The translations under genes were made by a program, and so were the position numbers. 48,009 nt of DNA. Origin: Patescibacteria group bacterium (lineage in GTDB: Bacteria; Patescibacteriota; Microgenomatia; UBA1400; PJMF01). Location of the stretch: NCBI GenBank assembly GCA_023382875.1, contig JAHDXH010000007.1:1-48009 (forward strand). The letters run 5' to 3'. Under the pieces are notes generated by a model. That model was not told the DNA's origin. It was given only the letters and a program-made list of their open reading frames with translations, and ran no database searches. Below are positions 21,850 through 30,663 of the stretch, piece by piece. Within the stretch, counting starts at the first letter, position 1; each line of letters opens with the position of its first letter.

Positions 21850-22944
21850 ATGAGAAAAGCAAAATTTAATTTTCTACCTTTATTTGGCTTAGTTTTATTC
21901 TTAGCGCTATCTGGTCTAAGCTTTTGGGCCATGCAGAAACAAGGCTTTAATCTTGATTTTCGTCGCCAAGCATCAGGAGAACAACTTAGTATTACTCTTG
22001 GTAATTCCAGCACCAAAATTCAACCCAACCAAGCTCTTACCGTTGACCTAATGGTTAACACCCAAGGCAAATTTGTTTCTGGTTTTCAATTTTCTGGTAC
22101 TATCACTGGAGTAAATCAAGACAAATCCGGCGTAATTATTTCTCAAATTAGCGGTTTAAATCCAATTTTCTCTGAAGTTAATAAAGTCGGCAGTGACTTG
22201 CAATTCAAGTTTGTTGAATTAGCTAATTTGGGCAGTACGGCCTTCACTACTCATGACCAAAATCAAAAGTTAGCTACTTTTAACCTCTATCCCCTTCAGT
22301 CAGGAGAAGTTAAATTAACTTTTGATCAAAACAATTCTGGGGCTATGGAATTTGGAAAATCTTTCTTAGCCACCAATCTTGTCCAGCAAAAATATAATGT
22401 TGAAGTAACCACTGCCACGGGCGGCAATTCCAACGCACCAGCTGATGGCGGTATTCACAGAAGTTGCAATGAATATTGTGCCGATTCCAGAGAATGTGGC
22501 ACTCAATACAGTTGCTGGTATAACCGTTGCCGTAATCCTAAAAACTTAACAGAAGAAAAATGTACTGACCCAGTGGTAGTCAAACCTGCGCCAGTAAAAA
22601 CAGCTACTGTTAAAGTCACAACAGCTCCAAAAGGCGGCGAAATAACCTCCACCCCAACTCCAGCGCCAAAGACAACCATTGCTACCGTTATTATTAGCAC
22701 AGCCTCATCTAGCTCTAAAACAGCAAGTGCTAGTAGCACCCCAATGCCAACGCCTAAAGTCACCAGTACGAGCAATAGTACTACCAGAAGTTTAGCCAGC
22801 AGTCCTTCACCAACCCCGGTGGCTTTAGCCAACACCAGTCAAAGCTCAAGCAGTCTTGGCTTCTTGATTGGCGCGGCCATCGTGACTGGCATCCTAGCAT
22901 TTGTTGCCATTATCTTCTTTCTTAAGAATAGGAATTCTCAATAG
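21850..22944 (+). CDS. membrane-anchored surface protein with a cohesin-like domain
   Basis: A 364-residue exported protein with an N-terminal helix (about 8-28), a beta-rich domain (about 45-185) whose opening (LTVDLMVNTQGKFVSGFQF) resembles cohesin and related carbohydrate-surface domains, a cysteine-rich knot (CNEYC, CGTQYSC, CRNPK), a long Thr/Ser/Pro/Ala linker (about 250-330) and a C-terminal membrane helix (about 337-358) ending in KNRNSQ. Both ends would be membrane-attached unless the N-terminus is cleaved. It is directly downstream of the dockerin-type protein, so an in-operon cohesin-dockerin interaction is plausible. The cohesin assignment is by pattern only. Confidence 0.7.
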   Translation: MRKAKFNFLPLFGLVLFLALSGLSFWAMQKQGFNLDFRRQASGEQLSITLGNSSTKIQPNQALTVDLMVNTQGKFVSGFQFSGTITGVNQDKSGVIISQISGLNPIFSEVNKVGSDLQFKFVELANLGSTAFTTHDQNQKLATFNLYPLQSGEVKLTFDQNNSGAMEFGKSFLATNLVQQKYNVEVTTATGGNSNAPADGGIHRSCNEYCADSRECGTQYSCWYNRCRNPKNLTEEKCTDPVVVKPAPVKTATVKVTTAPKGGEITSTPTPAPKTTIATVIISTASSSSKTASASSTPMPTPKVTSTSNSTTRSLASSPSPTPVALANTSQSSSSLGFLIGAAIVTGILAFVAIIFFLKNRNSQ

Positions 22945-23016
22945 AGATCTTCATCATTAGCCAGATTTGGTCATCTGGTGTAATTATGTTGTTTTAATGT
23001 TAAAATTACCTTTCAA

Positions 23017-23099
23017 GGAAGTGTCGCATAGCGGTCAATTGCGCTGGTCTTGAAAACCAGAGGCTCACGCCTTCGTGGGTTCGAATCCCTCCACTTCCG
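23017..23099 (+). tRNA. tRNA-Ser (anticodon TGA)
   Basis: The acceptor stem GGAAGTG pairs with CACTTCC, discriminator G. The anticodon stem CTGGT/ACCAG encloses CTTGAAA with anticodon TGA, which reads UCA and related codons. A long variable arm (CTCACGCCTTCGTGG region) and T arm GGG-TTCGAAT-CCC are class II serine features. CCA is not encoded. Confidence 0.95.
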
Positions 23100-23138
23100 C
23101 ATCCAACAAATGGTTATTATTTTTATTTAGCTTCAACT

Positions 23139-23756
23139 ATGATCAAGCATTTAGTTTTTGACTTCGGCGGTGTCATTCTCGATTTAGACGGAGTTCATAC
23201 CGGCTACCCTGACAATTTGGCCGTGATTTTTGATATTCCTGTGATTGAAGCAAAAAAACTTTGGGACGAAAACAAAACCTCTGTCATAACTGGTAAAGAA
23301 ACGCCAAAAGAATTTTTGGCCCGCATGAAAATGGAAAAAGGGTTCGGCTTTGACTTAGAAGATGGCCTTAACTATTGGGAAGAAAAAAACATTATTGCTG
23401 AAAATCGCATTGATTGGAAATTACTCGATTTGATTAAGGAATTACAAAATAACTATCAAATCCACATGCTGACCGATCAAATTCAATTAAAAAATGGTGC
23501 TAGCGCTTGGATAGATAGGGTCGATAATTTATTTAACACTATTCTCCGCTCCTACGAACAAGGCTACAGAAAACCATTCCCAGAATCATACAAAAATTTA
23601 CTCCAAAAAATTGGTGCTGAAAATGAACCAAACACCGTCTTGTTCATAGACGACAACAAGGAAAATATCGAAGCAGCCCAAAAAATGGGCATTCAAGGTC
23701 TTTTGTATCAATTCAAAGATCACGACTCACTTCAAAGAATTATTGCCCAAGAATAA
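23139..23756 (+). CDS. HAD-superfamily hydrolase (subfamily IA)
   Basis: A 205-residue phosphatase-like protein. Motif I is VFDFGGVILDLDG, where the usual second catalytic aspartate of DxDxT/V is replaced by the FDFGGV form common in subfamily IA variant 3. Motif II is HMLTDQ, motif III includes the lysine in YRKPFPESY and motif IV is LFIDDNKENIEAA. The helical cap lies between about residues 20 and 85. The small-molecule phosphate substrate is not predictable. It ends 2 bases before the convergent S74 surface gene. Confidence 0.85.
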   Translation: MIKHLVFDFGGVILDLDGVHTGYPDNLAVIFDIPVIEAKKLWDENKTSVITGKETPKEFLARMKMEKGFGFDLEDGLNYWEEKNIIAENRIDWKLLDLIKELQNNYQIHMLTDQIQLKNGASAWIDRVDNLFNTILRSYEQGYRKPFPESYKNLLQKIGAENEPNTVLFIDDNKENIEAAQKMGIQGLLYQFKDHDSLQRIIAQE

Positions 23757-23758
23757 TT

Positions 23759-26527
23759 TTAGTCTTGAATTGCAGCTTCTGATGCTTCAACGATTGAATT
23801 GTCTAGCAAATTATTATCAGAAGCTTGCTCTACCAACTCAGTATTAGGTGCACTTTCATTGACTAAAGCCGTCCAATGAACAGTTATGGCTGGCAACGAA
23901 CCAGATCTTTTAATAGTGAAACCACTGACACTCACCTCACTCAAATATAGGTCTGCAGCTGCACCCTCCGCTGTCAAAGTTATAACTGGCTTATGAACTT
24001 GAGGTTTAACAAAATTTACCGAAACTGACTCTTGGTTTTCTGCAAAAACCACAAATCCTGCTACATCAGGGTTTTGATATTGGATTCTATCTTTAACCAA
24101 AACTTTGGCTGCCAAAGTTACTTGATCTTTAAACTCAACCGTTGATTCAAACACTGTTTGCTTAAGGAAAGAAAAACTTTGACCAATTTTGTACCAAAGA
24201 CTTTGCTCCGCTTTTTGCAATTCAATATCTGCCAATAATTGAGTTACCGAGTTTTTCAAAGTCTGAAGCTCGTTCTGATAATCTTGGTTATCAGCCAACT
24301 CGCCCAAAGCCTGAATTTTTAAATCCTGCTGCTGAACTGCCTTAACCAAAACAGGAATTAAGCTGTCTTTGGAAATCGAAAGATAACCGTCAGCATTGCT
24401 AGAAACCATGTAAGGGAAAACCCGATCAACTTCTTGGGCAATAAAACCATGATGAAGCTTGCCACTTGGTTGGCTAAGTCTATTAAAATCAACCACTCGC
24501 AAATTTTTTATAATATCGATGCCGTCTAAAGTTGTATCTACAATGTTGGTTTTAGTTCGCACATCAGAAACATCATTGACTCCAAAAGTACCACTAGAGT
24601 TTTGCAAGTAACCAACAATATCACCATCACCATCCAAGGCAGTTAAATAATAAGTAGTACCACTGCCATCATCTGCACCAGCCTGCACTCTTACTCCATA
24701 ACGATCAGCATTGTTACCGTCATTAAAGAAGTTAGAAGCATAACTACCAGCACTGTTGGCTGAAACGTCGAACTTATATCCAGGACCAGTTAAACCAATA
24801 CCAACTTCTCCGCTATTAAAGTAACTGTCCCCACCATCGGCTCTGAGTAAAAATTTAGCTGTTCCGGTATTGTCATCAATCTCAAACCAGCCATGGCCAC
24901 CAGAAGTTTCAGTAATTCTTCCCAACCGCGAACCATCGCTAGCCGTGACCACAAAGACATCAGAATTTGTAGTGCCTGATTTTATTTCAATGCGACCACC
25001 ATCAAGCAATAAAGTTCCCGCAGCACTTCTTCTCAAAGTTACATCTTGAGTGCTAGTGCCATCACCCCATTTCAACTGGCCGTCCGAAGTCCCCAACCAC
25101 CTACCTTGAGCATCGCCAGCAACTTGCACTCTAAATGCTTCAGATGCCGTAGCACTTCTTTGAACTCTAAATGCACCAGTTGTGCCAACAAAAAACTCAT
25201 CGCTTGAATTGTTTCCCTTTTTAGTAAAACTAGTATTAGTGCCAGTAGCACCCATGGTCACCGCACCCAAATAATTAACCACAAAACGATCAGTTGACTC
25301 ATTGCGCAAGCGAAGCAAATTGCCAGTAGTTCCACCTGTAGCCGTTGAGTCTACATACAAACCCTGCGTTGCTGTTCCAGTGCCTTTCAAATCAATGGAG
25401 ATGCCAGAAGCATTAGCAGTACTACTGCTGCCATTATGGGTAACTTTAATTGTTCCCCGGCTTGTTTCATAACCAATCACGCCCAAAGCACTATCAGCTC
25501 GATTATTGTTGGTAATTGAAAGTGCATTGGCAGAAGTATCGTTGCCATTGTGAACTATTTCAACTCCATTTGAAGATCCATCGTAACTAATATAAAAACC
25601 TGCTTGGGCAAAATTAGCATTGTCAACTTTGACATTTAAAAGATTGCCCAAAGCTTCAGCGCCACCATTTGAATAAACCAAATATCCAGCACCAACATTG
25701 TTGGTGTTATCAATGTAAAAAGCACCACCATTTGAGGAAAGATGGCCAGTATTACCTGTTGGATAAAGTTCAATTAGATGATTGTTATCTGAAGAATTCA
25801 CCACAGATAATTTACCACTAACACTAGCATCACCCTTAATATCAAGCTTGTGATTTGGCGTATCTGTCCCCAAGCCTAAATAGCCTGTATTTCCATCCAA
25901 GTAAAAGGCATTAGCATTATCAGAAGCTTTAATACGAAAAGAGGCTCTTTTACCCTGCTCATTAAAAGTAGCACCGCCATCAGCATTAATTACCACAACA
26001 GAATTGCCATCGCTATTTCTCCATTCAGTAAAATTTGCCTTCTGATGCTCTGCAGCTTGAAAAACTACTGGCGATAATTCTGGATCAGAATTTTGCAAAT
26101 GCAAAAGCGCTTTAGGCTCAGCTCGACCAATACCCACTCGACTATTGGCAATTAATAAGACATTACTACTAGTCCAATTTTCTCCATCAAAATATAAAGT
26201 ATTACCATCCTCTGCTTGAGGCAAATCTGAATAACTATCCTTAGCACCTCCACTCTCGCTCGTTTTATCCTCTACCAAAATAACATTGCCTTCGCCATCA
26301 ACTGACAAAACTTTGCCGTTGTTGGCTACTACCGCACTACTGCTAGTAATACCTAAGATTGGTATTTTTTTATATTCACGCACCTCACCAAGTTCATTTT
26401 TATCGACTATAAATTCTTCATCGATGGTTTGGGAAAGTTTTTGATTATTAAACCAGATAAAAAAAGAACCTCCAGCCACTAAGCTAAGGATTAAAAACAA
26501 GAGGTGGTATTTTTTTTGCAAAAACAT
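23759..26527 (-). CDS. giant membrane-anchored fibre-like surface protein with an S74 autoprocessing chaperone domain
   Basis: About 922 residues. An N-terminal helix (LLFLILSLVAGGSFFIW) anchors it. The body (about 110-640) holds repeated trimeric-fibre-type motifs ending in ValGlyIleGly-like turns (RVGIGRAEPKALLHL, YLGLGTDTPNHKLDI, EVGIGLTGPGYKFDV). Around residue 655 SDVRTKTNI begins a peptidase S74 (intramolecular chaperone, endosialidase type) domain with GFIAQEVDRVFP; the Ser-Lys pair is present. A coiled coil and about 130 beta-type residues follow. This is phage tail-fibre architecture on a cell surface protein. The ATG at 26527 lies 7 bases after TATATT; the TTG start in the track lies closer to that box. 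Confidence 0.8.
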   Translation of the reverse strand: MFLQKKYHLLFLILSLVAGGSFFIWFNNQKLSQTIDEEFIVDKNELGEVREYKKIPILGITSSSAVVANNGKVLSVDGEGNVILVEDKTSESGGAKDSYSDLPQAEDGNTLYFDGENWTSSNVLLIANSRVGIGRAEPKALLHLQNSDPELSPVVFQAAEHQKANFTEWRNSDGNSVVVINADGGATFNEQGKRASFRIKASDNANAFYLDGNTGYLGLGTDTPNHKLDIKGDASVSGKLSVVNSSDNNHLIELYPTGNTGHLSSNGGAFYIDNTNNVGAGYLVYSNGGAEALGNLLNVKVDNANFAQAGFYISYDGSSNGVEIVHNGNDTSANALSITNNNRADSALGVIGYETSRGTIKVTHNGSSSTANASGISIDLKGTGTATQGLYVDSTATGGTTGNLLRLRNESTDRFVVNYLGAVTMGATGTNTSFTKKGNNSSDEFFVGTTGAFRVQRSATASEAFRVQVAGDAQGRWLGTSDGQLKWGDGTSTQDVTLRRSAAGTLLLDGGRIEIKSGTTNSDVFVVTASDGSRLGRITETSGGHGWFEIDDNTGTAKFLLRADGGDSYFNSGEVGIGLTGPGYKFDVSANSAGSYASNFFNDGNNADRYGVRVQAGADDGSGTTYYLTALDGDGDIVGYLQNSSGTFGVNDVSDVRTKTNIVDTTLDGIDIIKNLRVVDFNRLSQPSGKLHHGFIAQEVDRVFPYMVSSNADGYLSISKDSLIPVLVKAVQQQDLKIQALGELADNQDYQNELQTLKNSVTQLLADIELQKAEQSLWYKIGQSFSFLKQTVFESTVEFKDQVTLAAKVLVKDRIQYQNPDVAGFVVFAENQESVSVNFVKPQVHKPVITLTAEGAAADLYLSEVSVSGFTIKRSGSLPAITVHWTALVNESAPNTELVEQASDNNLLDNSIVEASEAAIQD

Positions 26528-26534
26528 GTGCGAC

Positions 26535-26540
26535 AATATA
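26535..26540. promoter_or_regulatory. shared AT-rich core of divergent promoters (S74 protein and 163-residue protein)
   Basis: On the minus strand TATATT (26535-26540) is 7 bases from the S74-protein ATG, giving a leaderless start. On the plus strand the overlapping TATAAT (26537-26542) would serve the 163-residue gene, with a leader of about 30 bases and a GAGGAAAGG ribosome site. The two -10 boxes share bases, so initiation should be mutually exclusive at any moment. Confidence 0.5.
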
Positions 26541-26579
26541 ATTTAACTCATTTAAAGACTCGAGGAAAGGATATTAACT

Positions 26580-27071
26580 ATGTCAAGATTTCCAATGATG
26601 AAAACTGCTTTACTGGTAATAATTTTTTTAGGCTTAATTGGAGCTACCGCTGGCAGCACAATTTTCTTCTACCAAAAATATAACCAGGCACAAAAGGAAA
26701 TTGAGTTATTAAAAACTGAGCAAGGACAAGCCAAAATCATCGAAGAAGAAACAGCAACTTTAATTGCCGCTGTCAGCAAGCTCATTCTGTTGCCGGAAAA
26801 TGAAAGTCCCGTGGTAGCCACCATCGTCAATAGTGCCAAACTAGCAGAAACCCAACCTTTTTATAAAGGCTCACAAGATGGCGACAAACTATTGATTTTT
26901 CCAGAGTCAGAAAAAGCTTTGATTTATAGTCCAGCCAGAAATATCTTAGTCAGCGTTGGTCCAGCCTTTGTAGAAAAAGAAACCAGCAATAGCGATCAAA
27001 CCACTTCATCGCCCACTCCGTCAGCAACACCAAAATCAACTCCAGATGAGAAAAGCTCTGAAGAAGAATAG
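26580..27071 (+). CDS. membrane-anchored hypothetical protein, 163 aa
   Basis: Not recognised. One N-terminal helix (about residues 9-31, LLVIIFLGLIGATAGSTIFF) is followed by a coiled-coil stretch (KYNQAQKEIELLKTEQGQAK), a small soluble domain (about 65-130) and a Ser/Thr/Pro/Glu-rich tail. This layout matches CPR proteins of the type seen next to pili or cell-surface genes, but no family is claimed. It has a clear GAGGAAAGG ribosome site and is divergent from the S74 fibre gene, so a shared envelope role is possible. Confidence 0.6.
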   Translation: MSRFPMMKTALLVIIFLGLIGATAGSTIFFYQKYNQAQKEIELLKTEQGQAKIIEEETATLIAAVSKLILLPENESPVVATIVNSAKLAETQPFYKGSQDGDKLLIFPESEKALIYSPARNILVSVGPAFVEKETSNSDQTTSSPTPSATPKSTPDEKSSEEE

Positions 27072-27083
27072 CTTTAAGCTTAG

Positions 27084-28193
27084 CTAAAGTTCTCGTTTAA
27101 AAAACTCAACCGTTCTTTGCATAGCTTGAGAAAAAGCTGGATTGCTAATGTTATGACCACCGGCGGTGTACTCAAAGTATTCATTTTTAATACCTAGGTT
27201 ATCCAAAATCGGCTTTAAGTTCTGGCTATATTTAACGCTCACCACGTCGTCGTTGGTTGAATGGTGCAACTGAATTGCTCCTCGATAACCCTCTAAATAG
27301 TTAGTTGGAGCGACCTTCGCCCAAAACTCACTGTCAGCATCAAATTGTCCATAGGTATCAAAAAGTTGTTGACGACGTTTTTGCCGATCCGCTTGAGTAG
27401 ATGGTGGTCGATACGAATCATCTTGGATACCGAAGTCACGAAAATCTTGATAAGTGTAAACAGCTCCAGCCCAAATCACTGCAGCCTTAACTGAGTGATT
27501 AGCGGCAACCGACCTTAAGACTACATTTCCAGCCATACTATGACCCCACAAACCGATCTTTTCTGCATTTACAAAGTCCGCTTTTTGCAAAGCCGACCTA
27601 GCATTAAGAACGTCAACAATATAATCACCAGAATAATATGCCCCGCTCGCCTCACCTTCTGAAGTGCCATGACCACGGAGGTCAATTTTAAAAACCACCA
27701 AACCATTGCGCGCTAAATAATTAACATAGTCCTCATACTTTTCCTGAGTCTTGTATTGCGTTGGTGGAATGTAACCGTGAACAAAAACCACTGCTGGCCA
27801 ACCGCCCTCTGGCATCTCGCCTTTTGGTCGGGTTAGCAAACCATTGATTTTTAAATTGTCAGAAGTGTAGTTGGTCAAATATGAAGTGTAGGTACTGGTT
27901 TCACTAATTTTTCTTAATTCTCCTAGCAGACCGTCATAACTTCTTTGGCGCAAATAAGGAATAGTCATGTCTGCAAAAGGCACTTCTGTTAAAAGTGGGT
28001 TAACGAATGAGTTTTGATTATTCTCATACCGATCACTTGGCTTCAATTTATGCAAAAACCACCAACCTGCCAACAAAGAGGCAGTTATAAAAATGGATAT
28101 TGCGATCAACAAATATTTTTTGTGGGCCGATACACCTAAATGCTGTTGATCTTCCACCAGCTCGGTAATGGGTTGGTTTAATTGATCAATCAT
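27084..28193 (-). CDS. membrane-anchored alpha/beta hydrolase (S9/dienelactone-hydrolase-like)
   Basis: A 369-residue protein with a membrane helix at about 28-46 and an outside alpha/beta hydrolase domain. The oxyanion strand is VVFVHGYIPP, the nucleophile elbow is GHSMAG (serine), the acid is likely the aspartate in STNDDVV and the catalytic histidine is in AGGHNIS. The arrangement fits prolyl-oligopeptidase-like or esterase members that act on peptides or esters outside the membrane. It is convergent with the 163-residue gene (12-base gap) and divergent from the PfkB kinase. Confidence 0.85.
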   Translation of the reverse strand: MIDQLNQPITELVEDQQHLGVSAHKKYLLIAISIFITASLLAGWWFLHKLKPSDRYENNQNSFVNPLLTEVPFADMTIPYLRQRSYDGLLGELRKISETSTYTSYLTNYTSDNLKINGLLTRPKGEMPEGGWPAVVFVHGYIPPTQYKTQEKYEDYVNYLARNGLVVFKIDLRGHGTSEGEASGAYYSGDYIVDVLNARSALQKADFVNAEKIGLWGHSMAGNVVLRSVAANHSVKAAVIWAGAVYTYQDFRDFGIQDDSYRPPSTQADRQKRRQQLFDTYGQFDADSEFWAKVAPTNYLEGYRGAIQLHHSTNDDVVSVKYSQNLKPILDNLGIKNEYFEYTAGGHNISNPAFSQAMQRTVEFFKREL

Positions 28194-28305
28194 GATTGAT
28201 GTCGAGCCTAGAGTAAACGATTATCACTCCAAAATCAACCCGATATCTTTGATGCTCAGCACTACCTAAGCCAAATAAATTATGCTAAAAGTGAGTGTTA
28301 ATAAA

Positions 28306-28311
28306 TAGAAT
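28306..28311 (+). promoter_or_regulatory. -10 box giving a leaderless start for the PfkB-ahcY operon
   Basis: TAGAAT lies 6 bases before the ATG at 28318, so the transcript should start at about the start codon. No Shine-Dalgarno site is visible and the -35 region is weak. Confidence 0.45.
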
Positions 28312-28317
28312 TAACCC

Positions 28318-29256
28318 ATGGAGATTTTACTCACCGGTTCTTTGTCAGTTGATCAAATTACTAATTTTGATGGTCTTTTTGAAGAAAAAATTCAGCCAGA
28401 TAAACTTCACATCCTTTCAATTTCTGTTTTACTAAAGGAGTTGAAAAGAACACATGGTGGTATTGCTGGCAACATAGCTTATTCTTTATCGCTTTTAGGT
28501 GAAAAACCGATCTTGTTAGCCTCAATCGGCACAGATCAAAAAGAATACATGAGTAAATTAAAAAAAATGGGAGTTAATCTGGACTATCTCCATTATTCTG
28601 CATTGCCAACCGCTACTTTTTCCGTCATCACTGATCGCAATGACTGCCAAGTTGGCGGCTTCTATCCTGGAGCTATGAGTGACGCATCTACCCTTGAACT
28701 TAAGCCATTTGCGAAAAAAGATATTTTTACCGTCATTTCTGCCCATGATCCCAAACAAATGGCCAAACAAATCACCGAGGCAAAACAAAATAAAATGCGC
28801 TTTTGTTTTGATGTTGGACAACAAGTTATTGCCCTACCAAAATCTGTGCTGCAAAAGGGCGTCAGAGCGGCAGAATTAGTTATTCTCAACGATTATGAAT
28901 TAGGAATTTTGGCCAAAGCCTTAGAAAAAAGTGAACAACAAGTTTTGAGTGAAATGAAAACCTGTGTCGTCACCCTGGGTGAAAAAGGCTCCAAAATCTA
29001 TACTAGAGAAGCTCAAACCGAAGTGGGCTCAGTTTTTGTTCCCAAACCAGTTGATCCCACCGGAGCAGGCGATGCTTTTCGAGCTGGATTTTTATATGGC
29101 TATGTTCGCTCTTGGCCGCTAATTAACTGTGCTCGACTAGGATCTACAGTTGCTTCATTTGCTATCGAACAAGTAGGAGCTCAAGAGCATCATTTTTCCA
29201 AAAAATCTTTAGCTGAAAGATACGCCAAAACCTATCAAGAAAAATTAGCATTATAG
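28318..29256 (+). CDS. PfkB-family sugar/nucleoside kinase, probably adenosine kinase
   Basis: A 312-residue ribokinase-fold enzyme. The N-terminal GSLSVDQI and HGGIAGNIAYSLSLLG match the substrate-binding signature 1, and DPTGAGDAFRAGFLYGY is signature 2 with the catalytic aspartate. The next gene, 18 bases downstream, is S-adenosylhomocysteine hydrolase, whose product adenosine must be removed to pull the reaction; this makes adenosine the most likely substrate. Ribose or another sugar cannot be excluded from sequence alone. The two genes appear to be one operon. Confidence 0.8.
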   Translation: MEILLTGSLSVDQITNFDGLFEEKIQPDKLHILSISVLLKELKRTHGGIAGNIAYSLSLLGEKPILLASIGTDQKEYMSKLKKMGVNLDYLHYSALPTATFSVITDRNDCQVGGFYPGAMSDASTLELKPFAKKDIFTVISAHDPKQMAKQITEAKQNKMRFCFDVGQQVIALPKSVLQKGVRAAELVILNDYELGILAKALEKSEQQVLSEMKTCVVTLGEKGSKIYTREAQTEVGSVFVPKPVDPTGAGDAFRAGFLYGYVRSWPLINCARLGSTVASFAIEQVGAQEHHFSKKSLAERYAKTYQEKLAL

Positions 29257-29274
29257 AAAATAATAGAAAGACAC

Positions 29275-30594
29275 ATGCCAAAAGCAGTCATCAAACCAGA
29301 TTATAAAGTTAAAGATATTTCTCTTGCCAATTGGGGTCGCACCGAAATTGAACTAGCAGAAAAAGAAATGCCTGGATTAATGAGCTTGAGAGAAGAATAT
29401 GGAGATTCAAAGCCACTTAAGGGAGCGCGAATTGCTGGTTCTTTACACATGACTATTCAAACAGCGGTTTTAATAGAAACTTTAGTCAAGCTGGGCGCCC
29501 AAGTTCGTTGGGCATCCTGCAATATTTTCTCCACTCAAGATCACGCAGCCGCAGCCATTGCCAAAGCCAATATTCCAGTTTTTGCTTGGAAAGGTGAAAC
29601 GGAAGAAGAATACTGGTGGTGCAATAAACAAACTTTGCAATTCAAAGACAAAAAAGGCAATCACATTGGCCCAAACATGATTTTGGATGATGGCGGCGAC
29701 CTCACTTCCCTAGTTCATAACGACTACCCAGAGTTACTCTCAGAAATCAAAGGTGTTTCTGAAGAAACAACTACTGGAGTTCACCAACTTTATAGAATGC
29801 TGAAAGAAGGCAAACTCAAGTTGCCCGCCATCAATGTTAACGACTCAGTCACCAAATCTAAATTTGACAATCTATACGGCTGTCGCGAATCTTTGGTCGA
29901 CGGTATTAGACGTGCCACCGACATCATGTTGGCCGGTAAAGTTGCTTTTGTCGCTGGCTTTGGCGACGTTGGCAAAGGTTCAGCTCAATCTCTTCGTAAT
30001 AATGGTGCTCGAGTGATCGTCTCGGAAGTTGATCCGATTTGTGCATTGCAAGCGGCCATGGAAGGTTATGAAGTCAAAAGAATTGAAGATGTGGTCAAAG
30101 AAGTAGATATCTTTGTTACCGCCACTGGCTGCAAAGACATTATTCGTATCGAACACATGGAGAAAATGAAAGATACCGCCATTGTTTGCAACATTGGTCA
30201 CTTTGATGTTGAGATTCAAGTTGCAGCCTTGAACGCTTATCCCAAAATTAAAAAGCAAACTATCAAGCCACAGGTAGATTTATATACTTTCCCTGATGGT
30301 CATCGCTTGATTTTGTTAGCAGAAGGTCGTTTGGTCAATTTAGGCTGTGCCATGGGCCATCCTTCATTTGTGATGTCTAATTCATTCACCAATCAAGTCT
30401 TGGCACAAATCGAATTGTTCACTAAACAATATGAAGTTGGCGTTTATACCTTACCCAAACATCTTGATGAAAAAGTTGCTGCCCTTCACCTTGAGCAAAT
30501 TGGCGTAAAACTAACCAAACTCACTCCTGAACAAGCTGACTATCTAGGCGTCAAGAAAAACGGGCCATACAAATCAGATATTTATCGCTACTAA
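29275..30594 (+). CDS. ahcY: adenosylhomocysteinase (S-adenosylhomocysteine hydrolase)
   Basis: Splits S-adenosylhomocysteine, the by-product of methyltransferases, into adenosine and homocysteine with bound NAD+. Diagnostic segments are [33 protein letters not shown], the lysine/aspartate active site [20 protein letters not shown], the NAD loop [15 protein letters not shown] and the C-terminal [10 protein letters not shown]. At 439 residues it is the normal bacterial length without a large insert. It is coupled to a probable adenosine kinase upstream and ends at a strong terminator. Confidence 0.96.
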   Translation: MPKAVIKPDYKVKDISLANWGRTEIELAEKEMPGLMSLREEYGDSKPLKGARIAGSLHMTIQTAVLIETLVKLGAQVRWASCNIFSTQDHAAAAIAKANIPVFAWKGETEEEYWWCNKQTLQFKDKKGNHIGPNMILDDGGDLTSLVHNDYPELLSEIKGVSEETTTGVHQLYRMLKEGKLKLPAINVNDSVTKSKFDNLYGCRESLVDGIRRATDIMLAGKVAFVAGFGDVGKGSAQSLRNNGARVIVSEVDPICALQAAMEGYEVKRIEDVVKEVDIFVTATGCKDIIRIEHMEKMKDTAIVCNIGHFDVEIQVAALNAYPKIKKQTIKPQVDLYTFPDGHRLILLAEGRLVNLGCAMGHPSFVMSNSFTNQVLAQIELFTKQYEVGVYTLPKHLDEKVAALHLEQIGVKLTKLTPEQADYLGVKKNGPYKSDIYRY

Positions 30595-30622
30595 AGAACT
30601 TGATAAAAAAAAATACTAAACT

Positions 30623-30663
30623 AGTTGGGGGTTTTAGCCTAAGCTAAGACCCCAACTTTTTTG
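30623..30663 (+). terminator. terminator of ahcY embedded in the 3' coding end of kbl
   Basis: AGTTGGGG (30623-30630) pairs with CCCCAACT (30650-30657), extended by TTTTAGC/GCTAAGA arms around a CTAA loop, and a TTTTTT run follows on the plus strand. The right half of the hairpin is also the last codons and stop of the minus-strand kbl gene, so one sequence has two jobs. Confidence 0.75.

Noticed and set aside
22961-22978. CCAGAT/ATCTGG hairpin after the cohesin-like gene
   Set aside because: The stem is only 6 bases and lacks a T-run, so it was not called as a terminator.
27060-27090. Weak inverted repeat between the 163-residue gene and the hydrolase
   Set aside because: The CTTTA/TAAAG arms are too short and no T-run follows.
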